A stretch of DNA of 64,000 bases from Lates calcarifer (lineage: Eukaryota; Chordata; Actinopteri; Centropomidae), in assembly GCF_001640805.2 (NCBI RefSeq), contig NC_066842.1, positions 22,814,075-22,878,074 on the forward strand, given 5' to 3'. Below are positions 37,146 through 51,200 of this stretch, in pieces. A program made the translations under genes and the position numbers. The first letter of the stretch is position 1, and every line of letters starts with the position of its first letter. The notes beneath the pieces were generated by a model. The model saw only the letters and a program-made list of their open reading frames with translations. It did no database searches and was not told where the DNA came from.

Positions 37146-38448
37146 AATAATTAATATTTTTGGTAAGTGATTTCATATTTTAATAATAATAGTTTTTCTG
37201 CAACAGTCACTTAATGTATTTGCATTGAGTAATTCTGTCTCTATATTGTACACACTATATACTAATCAGTGTAGTCTGCTATTCCTGTGCTTAGTGCAAA
37301 TGCCAACAAAAAAATCCTACTGCAGATTCCATGTTGACATCAACAGGACACATATGTCACTAATTGCTGATTGATTAGGATGAAATAACAATGCTCCCAA
37401 ACAGAAATCAAAGATTGAATAATGCAGTGATAGAAAATGGCAGTTGGGTCTCATTAAGAGGCAACATCATTTCCTAATTAGTCATCCTTTCGGTTTTCAT
37501 TTTCATATAGGTGTGTCTGTGGTGATTGTGTCCCAGTCTCTGATAATGTGATCAGTTAAATGACTCATCGGACAATCTGAGGTATGCCTAAAAAAAAAAA
37601 ACTGAATAGAGCTGTCACTTGACTGGCTCAAATAGAAATACAAACATTCAATAAATGACTGACACAAACTTCTATGAGATATATTTGTTTTCTGGATGGT
37701 ACATTGGTATCATCCCCTTGCCTCTATCCCTCCCTCCTCTCCTCTTGTGGGGCAAGTGATTGAGAAGTTGGAGACAAAGGAGGTGCAGCAAAAAGTTTTG
37801 GCAGCTTCTTTCTTTTACCATCTGCGGCTTATTCCCATCTTTCTCCTCCCTGAATTTGTCTCTTTACTCATTCATCTCGAAGCTCCTGTCTCATGGCAGG
37901 CAATGCACACCAGTGACTACCTGCCTATTGAATTACAATGTTTGAATAGTTATCTCTGCATATACATGAGAGAAGGAGGTAATAGAGAGAGGAACTCACT
38001 CTCTCTAAGAATAGATGTGATTAAAACTGTGATGTTGAATTTTAAAACAGATCCATTATAAAAAAAATAACCACTGCTTGATTTAATTGACGCTTTTTCA
38101 TTACCATCCATCACAACTCTGTTTACTTCAATCATTCAGTGTTGGCACCCATACAAGTATCACATGTTTATCATGTGATCTGGTCTGGTTATCAGTTAAA
38201 TCGTCATTACTTGACCTCAATGTTTTACTTTCATTGTGCCAAAGGGGGCAAGTTTTACCCCGTTCACCTTAAATCTCAGAGTATGTACCGGCTGGATATT
38301 TCGACATCACAAGAAGTAATGTAAAAACTTACAAGCTGCATATTAGATATGCAAGGGGGTTGTGAAACCTTGAAGCCCCCAGTGCATATACAGAAAACTG
38401 ACTTTTCATTGAGGTAGTAAACATCCTGTAAGTGAAACTTTAGAAATG

Positions 38449-38520
38449 AAATGTTTACATTTACATTGACTAATTTGGGAGACATTTTTATCCAAAGCAA
38501 CTTACAAGGGAGAGACAGCA
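38449..38520 (+). repeat. Short fragment of a common teleost repeat
   Basis: TTTACATTTACATTGACTAA and ATTTTTATCCAAAGCAACTT followed by ACAAGGGAGA is the recognisable 'TTTTATCCAAAGCGACTTACAA' core found in many fish genomes. Confidence 0.5.
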
Positions 38521-41500
38521 CTAAAGCTTCAGTGGAGTGGGAGACTTTGAAGTAAGAAAGTAAGTACTATACTACTAAGAGAAATATTTAATAGAATATT
38601 TTCATAAATCCCTTCTCCCTATTCTTTTTGTAATGAGAGAAGGAGTTGATGTAATTTTAAGTTAATGTTTATCTCTGTAATTGAACTTTTTTTTGCAGAA
38701 TAACCAAATGAAACATAAATTATAATTCCAAGAATATTTATGAATATGTCTGTAGGGGATCTTAAAAAGGATACGTAGTCATAATTTCCCATAATAGCTG
38801 TCCTCTGTTTTTAACAGCTGCAGAATTGCATTTCTAAACTGAGATCAAGATAAATTAGTGTCCATGTTCATTGTAATGAAGGAACACGTCATCCAGTGCA
38901 ATGCTGTGGCTCATTAATGTGGTTTTAATGATTGATTTTTGCAACAGTGGAATTCTCTAACCCAGAGGAAGCTACACAGAAAAATACTTCTTAGCTGGAT
39001 CAGTTCATCGTTAGTTTTGGTCTTTTGATGGAATTTGTTGACAAATAAAAATGATTTCCTATTCATGCCTCCAGCTGATATGAGCTAACATCAGAATTCA
39101 TTTGCAGTCATGTTTGTATGAAAGTTCAACATTCACTCTTGTTTTAGTGTGTTTTGGTCTGCTCCACCATGTTCACTAGCTTGTTGCAAACCTAGCTAGT
39201 ATCTGCATTTTGGTTGAGAAAGTAGCTGCCTGGTGCTGCTGGAATTAAAGCTGATGAGAGCTGTTCAACTAAATCAAAACAATGAGCTGAAAGATGCTGA
39301 AACACACTTCACTAATAATTCTCTCTTTGGTATTCTTTATCTGCACTGACTCACAAACCCAGCCAGTCTCCAATCTCTGATTATTGTATAGTTTGCTAAA
39401 TATCTTAAGAATAAAAAATGAGCGTATGAGTGCTGCTGTCCCTGGAGAACCTCATGACACAACACAAAAAGCTGAGACAATGTTACTCAAGTTTACTTAG
39501 AGTTTGCTCATCCCAGAGGAGCCTCACTGTGACTTGTTGACAGCCAGCTCTCCTACGGAGCAAGATCATTTTGGAGCTGGTAGTGACCGATATTTCACTG
39601 AGCTAAGATGGCCCTCTTCAAGGGTGTGACAGGCACAGATGCATCATGTCATGATTAGTGTACAAGACGGCAGAGATAAAGCTCCTGAAGAGTGTGTGAC
39701 TGTCCCAGAAGTGGTTTGTCGTGACGAGTAAAAGTCAGAGTGGAGCCACGGCTGGAGCCTGGCAGGTGAACAGGAGATGCTAATTGGGTCAGACACTGCA
39801 TCACCACAGCTCTTCCCCCTCTCCCCACAGACCTGCTGTTTAATATTTGATAAACCAGACCATCTCCCACCCCCCTATTCTCTTTGTGTTGGGCTTTTTT
39901 TTTTTTTCTAGGAAACCTATTGATTTCAGCCAGGGTTGTTCACAGGGCCTGAAGATTATTGGCTTCACTCATCTCCATCAAGTTTTAATGAAGACCTGAG
40001 AGAGAAAAACGACACGAGAAGGACAGAAGAAGACACATATGAGAGAAAAAGGAATGGAGGTGGAGATGAGTGAGAGCAATGTGACCAAGAATGCTGTTTT
40101 TGTCATTGAGTACTTTCACACAGAACGTGAATATTACACAGCGAAAAAAGCAACATAATATCTTTTTGGAAGGAGGTTGATTTTTCTGGGCTTTCGCTCC
40201 ACAAATAAAGTGGTGCAGGAATGAGTCCTAAAACCTGGAAATAAGTTAACGTTAGCATTCCTGGTTCCCTCGTCCCAAAGTCAGTGGGGTCTTTTGAAAG
40301 CGTTTTTGGTTAGATGCCTGAAATAAGGTCTGTGGTTATACACAAGCATTTAAGTTTATTCTACGTCAGAAAATAACCAACTTGAGATTTTTTTACGCTT
40401 TTATGTGTCATTGGCGGTTGCTAACAAGTCGTTAAATAAAGTCATGATGCCACACATAAAATTGATCTACTCACCAGTCCACTTTTACAGCCTCTTTGTG
40501 TTTATACTTGCGCTCTTGCAAACTATCACTAACTCTCTAAGAAGAAAGACTTTTGTGCAAAAGGTAAGCACACTAAATTAAATTACAAGTTGGAAGTGTA
40601 GTGGTGGTGAAGCTGACGTCATGTAACCGTGGTGTAGTTCATTTATAGCTTAACATTAGCTTTAGGCTAATGTTTTTGTGTTTGTGTTGTGTTTTTTGTG
40701 TTTTTGTTTTGTATTTTGTATTTAGGCTTCAAAAATCAGAAAAGTAAATAAAAATATCATAAACTTTTGTTGGTGACAGAGTTTATTTGCTGCAACAATC
40801 CAAAAACCAATGTAAAAATTCCATTGGCTTTTTGTTGAGGGAAACAGGGTGATGCTAACTTCCAGATTTAAAAAATACATCCACTCTATAGTGTCAGGTG
40901 TCATGTCAACCAATCATATAAACTGGCAGAGGCTGTTCTGGGGCGAAGAATCCTGGTAGCTGGACCTCTGCCTTCTTAGATGTGACAGTAGCATCCTCAA
41001 GCAGGACCTCAAACTGTTCCAGTGAAATCCTGCAATGTGTCTGGAACCGGCTGTGGTAGAGCTACAGCTCAGTTTTTTATTTGTCATTCCACAAATGTGT
41101 AGTGGCCTGCATTCATAGGAACCACAATTATGTCTTTCAAAGTTGTGTCACTCCACCTGGAATAACAACAAATTGTCTTTATGACATTTATGTTTGTGTA
41201 TGGGTTAAACAAATGAGATATAACATTTTAATTTATGAGTGTTAGGTTAGGATTTTCTTTTCTTTTTGGAACTAGACAGGCTAAGTGTTTCCTTCTGTTT
41301 CCAGTCTTCATATTAAGGTAGGTTGACTGTGTCCTAGCTCCAGTTCCCTGCTTAATGCACAGCCTTGAAATTTATATCAGTCTTTTCATCTCTCTCTTAG
41401 GAATAAAAGGGAATAACAGTCAGCAATTTTCCAGAAATGCTGAAATATTCTTTTAAACTATAGCTCTCTGACTGAAAGACACTGGTTTATTCACCATTAA

Positions 41501-41617
41501 ATGATGATTAACGGTAAACACAGTAATGGTAAATGATGTCTCTTAAACAGTGACTGTTTTGAAGTACCAACAAGCTCTGAGAGATTGTACCAATATGTAT
41601 ACATATGAATTATGTCT

Positions 41618-41873
41618 ATCCATCCATCCATCATCTATAACCGCTTGTCCTTAAGACTCACCAGTCTATTGCAGGGCTGACACATAGAGACAAAAACAAC
41701 CAGATTCACACCTACAGGACTGTGGGAGGAAGCTGGCGTACCTGGAGGAACCCATGCAGGCTCAGGGAGAACATGCAAACTCCACACAGAAAAGCTCTGA
41801 ATGAACCAGGTTCGAACCCAGAACTTTCTTGCTGTTAGGCGAAAGTGCTAACCACTGTACCACCATGCCACCC
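41618..41873 (-). mobile_element. SINE-like teleost repeat with target-site duplication
   Basis: On the minus strand: GGGTGGCATGGTGGTACAGT, then GGTTCGAACC (B-box-like), GTGTGGAGTTTGCATGTTCT, CTTCCTCCCACAGTCC, TAGGTGTGAATC, and a GATGGATGGATGGATAG 3' end. Near-identical 12-bp flanks, TGAATTATGTCT (41606-41617) and TGAATTATATCT (41874-41885), look like a target-site duplication, supporting retroposition. The sequence beyond the right flank is shared with the copy at 7.1 kb. Confidence 0.75.
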
Positions 41874-42886
41874 TGAATTATATCTAATTCAGCCTATTAT
41901 ATTGAAATCAACACAATGTAGGGCTGGGACTCAGGGGACTCCCTGATGCACCGTTTTGAATTTCTACACTTATTTGGAAAAGATCCTCTTCAGAAAAGTG
42001 CTGTATGATTATCTCCACCAGCCACTCAAACTGAAATGAGTTCTGTGGGTGCAGTTGGGAAATCAAGGCAGAGAGTCACATCTGTTCAATTGGCAGGAAT
42101 TTGTTTTTCCTGGTTTGGCTTGTAAACTAATGATCTGTTTGCAAAGCTTGATTGAACCTTTTCCACCTCGTGCTGAGGTGACCAGGAGATCTGAGAAGGT
42201 GCGTGGTAAGTGTTTGAAGAATTTTAACTTTGACCTGATGATGGTGCTGGTTCACCAGACTGACATTGCCAATCCCACTCAACGAAGTCATAAATATGAC
42301 TTATTTGTCATACTTTGTTGACACTTGAAAAACTCAAGAGATCACCAACTTCTGGGAAAACCACGTTGTGTTGTTGCTTGCAGGTAAATTGAGGGGATCA
42401 CTGTCATCAATGTGATGTGATTCAATGTGATTAATTCTCTGGGGACCACAAATGCTTGTATTAAATTTCATAGAAAGACAAAGAACTTGTCAAGGTTAGT
42501 GCAGATGCATGCTCACAGGCCTGACACTAGTGAGCCTCAGCTGATTTAAATTTTGGAATTGAAATATCAGTTTTTAAGAAGTTTCTTTATTCACATGACT
42601 GCTGACATGAAGATGCAGACAATGGCCATACTGATGTTCAGTAGAGAGGAGAATGAAATGGACATAAGTAGAACAAAATCAAATAAAAGAGCGAGAAAGA
42701 TAAAAACATGCTTGAAACTACAAATGTTTGGACAAATGGATGAATAGCTCCAGCTGCATGGTGCACATCAGTGCCGGGGGGGGAGTGGGCAGATCAATGA
42801 AGGGACAACTGATCAACTGCTTCTCAACCTGCCTTGTTTAATATTTGATATCTGAACTAAGACTGAGCCCAAGGAGAAAGATATAG

Positions 42887-42910
42887 AGAGAGTGAGAGAG
42901 AGAGAGAGAG
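42887..42910 (+). repeat. (AG)n microsatellite
   Basis: AG run in a purine-rich context. Confidence 0.85.
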
Positions 42911-43340
42911 CAGTGGGAGTGGGGAGGTAGAGTGACTGATTGATATAGGCAGCAAAAAAATCTCCAGGCTTTGCAGACTTGATTGTGATCAGAGAGAGAT
43001 AAAGCGGATAACAAGAGATGAAGAAGTGTAGAAAAGCATTCTTCTGAGAGTCTGATGAATAGCACTGATAAATAGTATTTGTTTGGCAGAATTGTTTAGG
43101 ACTATTGATGTCAGGAAACACTGCTCGCACTGCACCCAGTACAGCAGGTTATAATATCAATATGACAAATGTTAAAGGATAAGACTGGCATTACTCTACA
43201 TTTTTCTTCATTGTCAACAAATCCCATGAAAAGACTGTCGGTCTCTTGATACTTAGTCTTCCCTACCCTGTCTATGGCACTCCCTGAGGCCCAAAACAAA
43301 TTTGTTCCTTAGGAAGATGTAATCTTTAAAAATAGGTCAC

Positions 43341-43344
<4 letters not shown>

Positions 43345-43376
<32 letters not shown>
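43345..43376 (+). repeat. (GT)n microsatellite
   Basis: About 16 GT units. Confidence 0.92.
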
Positions 43377-43378
<2 letters not shown>

Positions 43379-45282
43379 CCACAGTTAGATGTACGCATGT
43401 CAGAATTTTCGTTTATCAGTCAGACAGTCCAAAGCAGTTAAAATGTGGTCTGCTCGTATCGTTCTCTGTATACTCTGGCAGTTCATTATGTCAGTGACAA
43501 GTGCGTGACATAGTGATCCCACAGTAATACCCCTGCTGTACAAGACGCCTCTTTTTTTATCCTGTCTCTGCCCATTTAATCATTATTCATAACGCAATCG
43601 ATTTGCAGTCTTATAATAACAATAATGTTCACAGTCAGTTATTTCTCTGTGACCTCTTTGTGGCACCATTTATATTATCATTTCTATCATTTATAAAAAT
43701 CACATATCTATATGAAAAACATAATATTCAATTTATGTTAACAAAAATTATATTTAAAAGTTTTAAGTGGCTAATATACTGTGATACAGTCCAAGCTGCT
43801 CCTTACTTCGATATGGAAGTAAGGAGACCACTGCTGGTGGGAAAGACTGATGGGTGGATTGAAAATGTCGGGACACAGAGGCAGAATGGCTAACATAAGC
43901 ACGACTGAGACAGGAACCAAGACAATCCTGATGGCTTTGACTAGAACTTGTTCTCACTTGTTTGAAGTGATGGCATCAAAGGAGCTTGAAGGTGGATGTC
44001 AATTTCATTTGCTTAAAAAGCCAGTGATTAAAGCAAGGCTTTCTGCCTGAGGAGACTGACTCTAAATTGTATGTTTGGTTTCATTTGAAACAAATCAAGC
44101 GATCAAACAAGCAGCTGCATGTTGTGTTTCACACCACACTAAGCAGGACAATCCAGCAGTCAACCTGAAAATCCAATTCTGAAACGTGTGGCGGTGCTGG
44201 TAAATTGTTTCCACAAAATGACGTCTGACACACTGAAACACAAATTTAAAATGCTACACATGATGATCTCAGATAGTAGGCATCACCATCTGCAGCTGAG
44301 GCAGCACTGAATCCGGTGAACATTGCTCCACAGCATGTTGTCTTCATTCGGTTTACATAAAAATCTACAGTTCTTTTACATCCAGTGCAAATCTGAGCTT
44401 TAAAAAAATCCTCATATAGCATATGTAATGCTGAAATACACAAGATTCATTGTGTAGTCTTCTAATAAAAGTATATGGGTTTGTGTTAATACAACAAAAC
44501 TGAATTAACTTAAAAATGCATCATTGTTGCAGCTGGAGATAAAACACTGAGAATAGTTCATATATAATTGACCAGGAATTTGAAAATGTGGTGTTTTCAC
44601 CTGCTGATGTTTTTAACCTTTATCTCTCACTAGCCACTAACACAACTGAATTTTAAGCTAATCTCATGTAATTGGATTCCTCTCTACCAAAATGGTCCTT
44701 GGGAGTTGTAGTTCTTTTTGCTTCATGTAGTTTCAGACAGTTTCCTATCCAACCAAGCCTTTTAAATGTTCCATCTTTTTAGTCACCTACCATTGACTGT
44801 TCAGAAAATTAATGGGCTTTAAGTTCTGGACAGTGGACATCTGAATTATCTCTCACCACCTTGTATCTTTATTCGTGAGCTTACAAGCTGACTAGTGATT
44901 TTCAGCCTCTCAGTGCAAGACTTGTAATTACATACAAAGCACTGGTTATTGCGAACTGAAAGTAAACTGGTTGATGTCGGACTGTCTTTATAAAAATCTG
45001 TCGCTCTACCAGTGTTTCAGCTCAGGTGTTGTTTCCATTTGTGTGCATAGTAAAAAAACATCAAAGTTGTTCTTTTCCCCTCTGCTCCACTTTCAAAGCG
45101 ATGTGCTGTGTGGAGCAGTGAGAACACACTGACACCCCACTGACAGCACAGTGTTCCGAACAGGCAGAGGGCTGCTGCCATGTTACAGACTGAAACACCC
45201 AGTATATGAGATGGACGCACAATCACCACGATGGCTATGGGACTTGGGAAAGTAGAATGGCATCCAGACACATACACACACA

Positions 45283-45286
<4 letters not shown>

Positions 45287-45327
<41 letters not shown>

Positions 45328-45426
45328 ATGTACTGATCTATTCATGAGTCTGGTCGTGCAGAGGCTGGCAAGATCACTGCTGACTGGACTGAAATGCTGC
45401 TGATGCCTGCTGCTCACCTCACCTGA

Positions 45427-45457
<31 letters not shown>

Positions 45458-45470
45458 CACCACACACAGA
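45287..45470 (+). repeat. Two (CA)n microsatellites
   Basis: CA runs at about 45289-45320 and 45429-45468, separated by unique sequence. Confidence 0.9.
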
Positions 45471-45774
45471 GAGTATCTCAGGGGAACACACTGAAATTGA
45501 TTAGACCTGCAGCTATTTTTCTTCAGGTGTCAATCCATCCCTGAATGATGCACATAGCCCCCCCACCCGACCCCCACACACACACACAAACAACATATGT
45601 CCGTGAGTGTTTTTATGTGATGCTATGGTAACTTTCACTATGGAAACTTTGGCCTCTTACGTGCCTCCTCATGAAAACATATATGTAGAACTAATGATGG
45701 TACTCAGGGTGACAGGCCTCATCGCGTGAGAATCAACATCCCTCTGAGACTGTTTGCATCTAGTATTGTGTGAG

Positions 45775-45960
45775 GATGTGTGTGTCTGTGTGTGTGCGTG
45801 TGGGTGTGTGTGGGTGTGCATGTGTGTGTGTGCAAGCCTATGTGTGGGAGCTTTCTTATGTAATTAATTATAATTCATAAATTAATTTAAAAACAAAAAC
45901 AAGGTAAGTGTATGTGCATGTGCACATATACAATACATTTCTGCATATACACTAATGTAA

Positions 45961-46023
<63 letters not shown>

Positions 46024-46024
46024 A
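45775..46024 (+). repeat. GT-rich segment with (GT)n and (GCGT)n
   Basis: An irregular GT/GGGTGT stretch at 45775-45833 and a pure GT run at 45964-46004, ending in GCGTGCGTGCGTGC. Confidence 0.9.
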
Positions 46025-48194
46025 TATGTTTTTATGCTGCCTGTGTGTTCATGGGACTAGAAGTGAACAACAACACCTTATAATTAGGCTGGTCCAGGTC
46101 AGGTGACTCCTCACTGTGACTGGGAAACCTGCTCTACAGTACCTTTCCATTAACACCTCTGTTTGTGTGCTCTGTAGGGGGGCCAGCAGCCCAGAATGAA
46201 GTGGAAAGCAAAAAAGAAAAATATGAAAGAAAAATAAAGAAGGGAACAAAAAGAGGCATCCAATCAGCTTCATCAGGCTTCAGGTAATTGACTTGGAGGA
46301 GTGTGTGACTTGTGAAAGGGGAGAAAAGTGCACGTAAAGCCTCTGTGGACAAGTTCAATGCTTGTTAACATGAAAATATATAGAGAGAGATGGTTGGAGG
46401 GGTGGAGGGCTGGAATTTTCCAGTCGTTTGAAGCACTGAAGTTCCTCCCACACAGGACTCCTTTCCCTCCTCCTCAGGTGACAACTGTTTAAATTAAGGC
46501 TCATGTTTTATCCACATAGAAGTGTTTCACAGAGATAAAAATTAATGTGTTATTCATAGAAATTCTGCCAACCCCAGCTGAGCGGTGTGCACGTCACTGA
46601 AATTTCTTTGAATGCTGCAGGGATGTAAACAGCAAATAAAATGCCTCCAATTGCCATGGTTTCAGTAAGTCCTGCTGTAGGCCCAGTTATTTTTATCCTA
46701 TATGTTTCCAGTTTGACAAATTGGCACCATTAAAAGTATACCAAATTAGTTATTAGCAGCTACTGCCAGTGAATATAAAGGCAACTGTGACTGGATTACT
46801 TTGGAACTGAGGAAACTTAAGAAATGCACCAACCTACCAACTCACCGACTACATGACTTGACGACACATATCTGTATCCCAATCATGATTTATCCCAGTG
46901 TAGCTCACATCATAATGGTTTCATAGAACATAAGTAACCTGGTTACTCACATGATTCTTACATAGCATTGTGAGTGAATGAACCATGGGGTCAGAAAAGC
47001 AGAAAAATGGCAGGTTATAGTCAGAGTCAGCCTCCAGCTGAGTGTTTATCTACAGTCTGTCCAGTCTCATCTCAGTATCAGGTGTTTAGCACACTGTGCC
47101 ATCTACTTGTATGTGCATTTTTGCAATGCAGGAAAAAAAACACCTGGGACGTATTGCTGGGAAAAAATAAATAAAATATAAAAAAAAGGTCACAAAACCA
47201 TTTTTACTCTACCCTAAAATCATGATGTACATGAAGCTTGTGACTACAGCTTAAGTATGTAACTTTTTCTAATATTGTATAGTTAAAATATGCTCCTAAA
47301 TGTATTTTAATGTGGAGCTGCCAAAAGCCTCTCTGACCCAGACTCACCCCTTCCTGACCAATCAGGAAAGGCAGAGGCAACAAATATGTGAATGTGCCTC
47401 TGGTCTACTCCCCCTCTGCACCCGAGGCCTCAAGCTAGCATTAGCTGCTAGAAGATGTCTCTATGGCAGACTTACAGGCTAGCAAGCTCCCAATTCCTGC
47501 ATTAGCTGAGACACTGAACACAACGAGGATGAGAGTGAAGGACTTGATGGAGTGTAACAACTCATGCTAGTGGTAGCTTGATTTTCAGAATGTGCATATT
47601 GAAGCTTTCCTCACATGAATACAGGAAATGGACATAAATCCATTCTGTTTTGCATCCTATGAATTTCGTCAGCATTCTTTTAATTACATCATCTCCTTGA
47701 CACCTGTGTAGAGATTTAGCCCCAACAGCTGATTATCTCAAAGAACCAACTTACTTTTGGAAATTTTGTGGAAACTGGTTTAAAATGTTTGGTAAATTTG
47801 GATGGGAACCTGGCTAATGTATGTTTTTTTTTTTTTTTTCTTGGTCAGGACCGACTGACATGAAGTACCAGAGTGAAAGCAATGAAGACTTATTACACGA
47901 CACTTACAGCAAGGAAGTGACCATTTTTAGCAAATGGATACACAGTTAGAGTTTGTGTTAGAGTTACGTTAATAAAGATACCACATAAGGAAGGAGCTGG
48001 AGCGGTGGAGGGAGCTCCAGCAGCAACCAACACAATGGCAACATCAGTACTCTGCCTAAATTAATGCTACACCTTGTTTACTGAAGTAACAGAAATACCT
48101 TTACATTACCTAGCAGATTTAATAAAAGCTAAAGAGTGAAAAACTAGAAAGGAGAGAGGATAATGTTCTGTGATGCAGGTTTAAAACAAGACAT

Positions 48195-48223
48195 AGAGAG
48201 AGAGAGAGAGAGAGAGAGAGAGC
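48195..48223 (+). repeat. (AG)n microsatellite
   Basis: About 14 AG units. Confidence 0.9.
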
Positions 48224-51200
48224 AGCTTTCTTATCACATGTCCTTTAAATCTTCACTCTGTTTCCTGTCTGTCAGCCTGTTTTATTTGTTGTGGTGCTCC
48301 TGCTGTTGACTTAGTGTTCACATCTCGTTCACTGTCAAGAGCTGAAGAATATATAATTGTTAAAGTAACTTAAGCGTCACTGATGCAGTGAATAACATGC
48401 TGTTTGCCAAACCCATATGAACTCAAACCACAGGCACAGTCTACTACCCTACTTCCACTCTTTCTCGTCTTTGACTCCCTGTTACTCACAGGGTTGATTT
48501 GAAAATGTGCAAGCTATCAATAAGTGAAACTTGGTGCTCTGCAGGGTGCAAGATGTTTGTTTGTTTTTTATTGATTTGAAAATAGAACTCGACATCCAAG
48601 GAATTTCATGGTCACATTGATATAAATACACATACACACTTTTGCATGCAGGCACAAGGGTAAATGGACATACAGGTATCCACTTACAGAGATACACACT
48701 CTGTGCATCTGTGCGCATGCTCACATACAGAAGCAGTCGTTCTACAAATGCAAGCAAAAGTCTGTAATAGCAACGTGTATGTTTCTGTGACAGGCTGTCT
48801 TATCTGTGCAGGCGGTCCGTCGAGCAATTTGCACTGTGGTTTCATCACAACAAGTCGACCCACAGACATGTTGTATTACTGTGTATCCATGTTTCCACAT
48901 CACCCCACAAACTGAGAATGACAACTGCACACAAACACAAGATGGTGAAAAAAAAATCCACACATCTTCAGCCTGTGCTGCAGGCTACAGCTGACAGATT
49001 GTTAGATCAGTAGTTATTCATGTAACAATCCCAAATGTTGTACATATATATAATCTTTAGATTTCCCCAAGCACATTGTGAGTCTTTGGGAGAAACTGTG
49101 TGAACTATCTTCTAGTTAATAGCATACAGAAGTGTCAACACCACATTGTCAAACCTATCTGCTAACAAAGGTCTAATAGAGGAACACAAAAAGCAACAAA
49201 CCCTTCCACACCCACAGCTTGTACATGTTTGTCTCATTTACAGCTCAGTGAGACATAGTTAGGAAACAAATGTTTTTGGAAACTAAGTGTGCAATTTACT
49301 GACAGAAAGTACTGCAAAATGAACAGCTCTATGGGCTACTAGAGTTCCTACTAAAAATCACATCAAATATCACTTTAATAAGCACATGAATAAACAGGGT
49401 TTGAGCAAGAGTATGTCATTGTTAAAGTGACCCATTTAAAACATAAAATGTCCCATCACTGCACCCTCCCTGCGCCCAGTTGTTCCCCATAAAATCAAGG
49501 TCAGAATCAGTGATGCTGGCAAACATCACATTACACGTCCTTTCTCTGAAACTAACCCACACTCAGCTCTGGAAAAGGATGTGAGGGATTTTTGACTTAC
49601 AAATAAATATAAATCAACGATGAATCATGTTAGAATAATAATTTCTACATTTGTAAACACATTTGCTCAGTCATAGTTAAATGAAGAAAACAGGTGAGTC
49701 TGTCAGAGGCGCCCAGAGATCACACAGAAACAGAAAGGGTTTGCTCGAACTTGTCTGTTGTTTGGGTTTCAACAGAATAAAAAGGAAGACAAAGTGAATA
49801 TTATCTATATATCTATGTATCTACACGTGTAGATGTTGGTCAATAAACATTCTAGCTTTAACTGCCAGCACACGTCATTTTCCAGCCCAGTATATTGTTG
49901 CTATATATAGAGAGCTAAAGCCATGATGTCACAGCCAGGCTATACTCTGTTTCACTACAAAGATGTTATTACAGATATGTCGGCGCTAACTATAACCCCT
50001 CGAGTTGCTCATGGACTCGCCTCGGGTGTCAGGCTGTCATGTTTAGCCTGCAAACATACAGAGCTTATTGGAATGGTGTTTCTTGACAGACACTTAAAAA
50101 TATAAATACTGAATAGACACTGATATTAGATCAGATTTCAAAAGACTATTGACATGACACACTGTTAAAAAATGCTGTGTTCCAAATGTCAGTAGGATTT
50201 TAAATGAGGTCTCCTTAACACTGGAGCAGAGTATTGTCAGGTATTCCAGTGATATAGTCATTATCACTGAATATGAACTGATCTGGTTTTCTAGATATGA
50301 GATATGAATTTTGAAGTTCAAGTTAAATAAGTTTAAAAGTTTTTGTCAGTGACACAGTCAGGTTCTGATGAAAAGAGAATACTTTCTTGTACCTATTTTT
50401 CATCCCATATGGTTATATAAAACATAAAAACTTCAAAATTCTCATTTCTTTAGTTTCATCAGTCACACTTTTTTGAGTTTTACAGTTTTCACAGTATTGT
50501 TTACTGTTGCCCTTTGATGGAGCACTGACCCCATAGTAAAAGTATAAAGGACCTCTTTGACCTCCTGCCACCTCTCAGATATCCTGGATTAAAATAACAC
50601 TGTACGATAATCAGTTGCTGAATATGAAGTATTTTATCTTTGTTTTCTGCTTTTCACCAAATATATTATTAGTTCTGTAAACAGCAGGAAGAATTACTTT
50701 CTCACAATTGGGCCAATGATGTATTTATACCAACAAGCCATCAGCACGACTGTAGAAATTATTGCACTTGCAGACAGATTCAGCTCTGATCTTAATACAT
50801 TTGGTGTATTAGATAGTTGGCAGGAGCGAGATGTTTAATACCAACTAGGCAGACTAACACAACTTTCCCTCTAAAGCAGAGATGAAATGAAATGAGTCTC
50901 AGAGTTTACATAGGGCTTTTAAGTCTGATAAGGCTTGTGATCAGTGATTAAATTGGCTTTAATAGCGAAGGAGGTCTGAGCATGTGTGGGTGCGTGTGTG
51001 CTCTGTGGTTTGACGTAAATTGGTAAAATTGGAGCTTGTAGCTGTATTTTGCATCTCTCCCCTCCACCCATGGCAGGGCAGGTGCTCATAAAAGAAAAAC
51101 ATCTGAAAGAAAAACTTATCTTTTATCCCTCATATCAGTCCTCTCATCCAAATCACTCCATAAGCAGATGTTTTTTCTCCCTTTTGTCCATCTCTGGATG

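Noticed and set aside
37696..38061. 121-codon plus-strand frame with hydrophobic segments
   Set aside because: It matches no family I recognise, has no clear splice context and includes no conserved motifs. It is likely random in AT-rich DNA.
47985..48045. Minus-strand MLPLCWLLLELPPPLQLLP as a possible signal peptide for nrn1l
   Set aside because: The nearest GT sites are in phase 0, not the required phase 1, and a stop follows shortly.
48687..48757. Candidate nrn1l exon 1: a minus-strand frame with LLLYVS ending at a GTAAGT donor in phase 1
   Set aside because: The frame opens only with TTG. The first ATG gives MRTDAQSVYL, which has no hydrophobic core, so it is a poor signal peptide. Phase agreement alone is a one-in-three chance.
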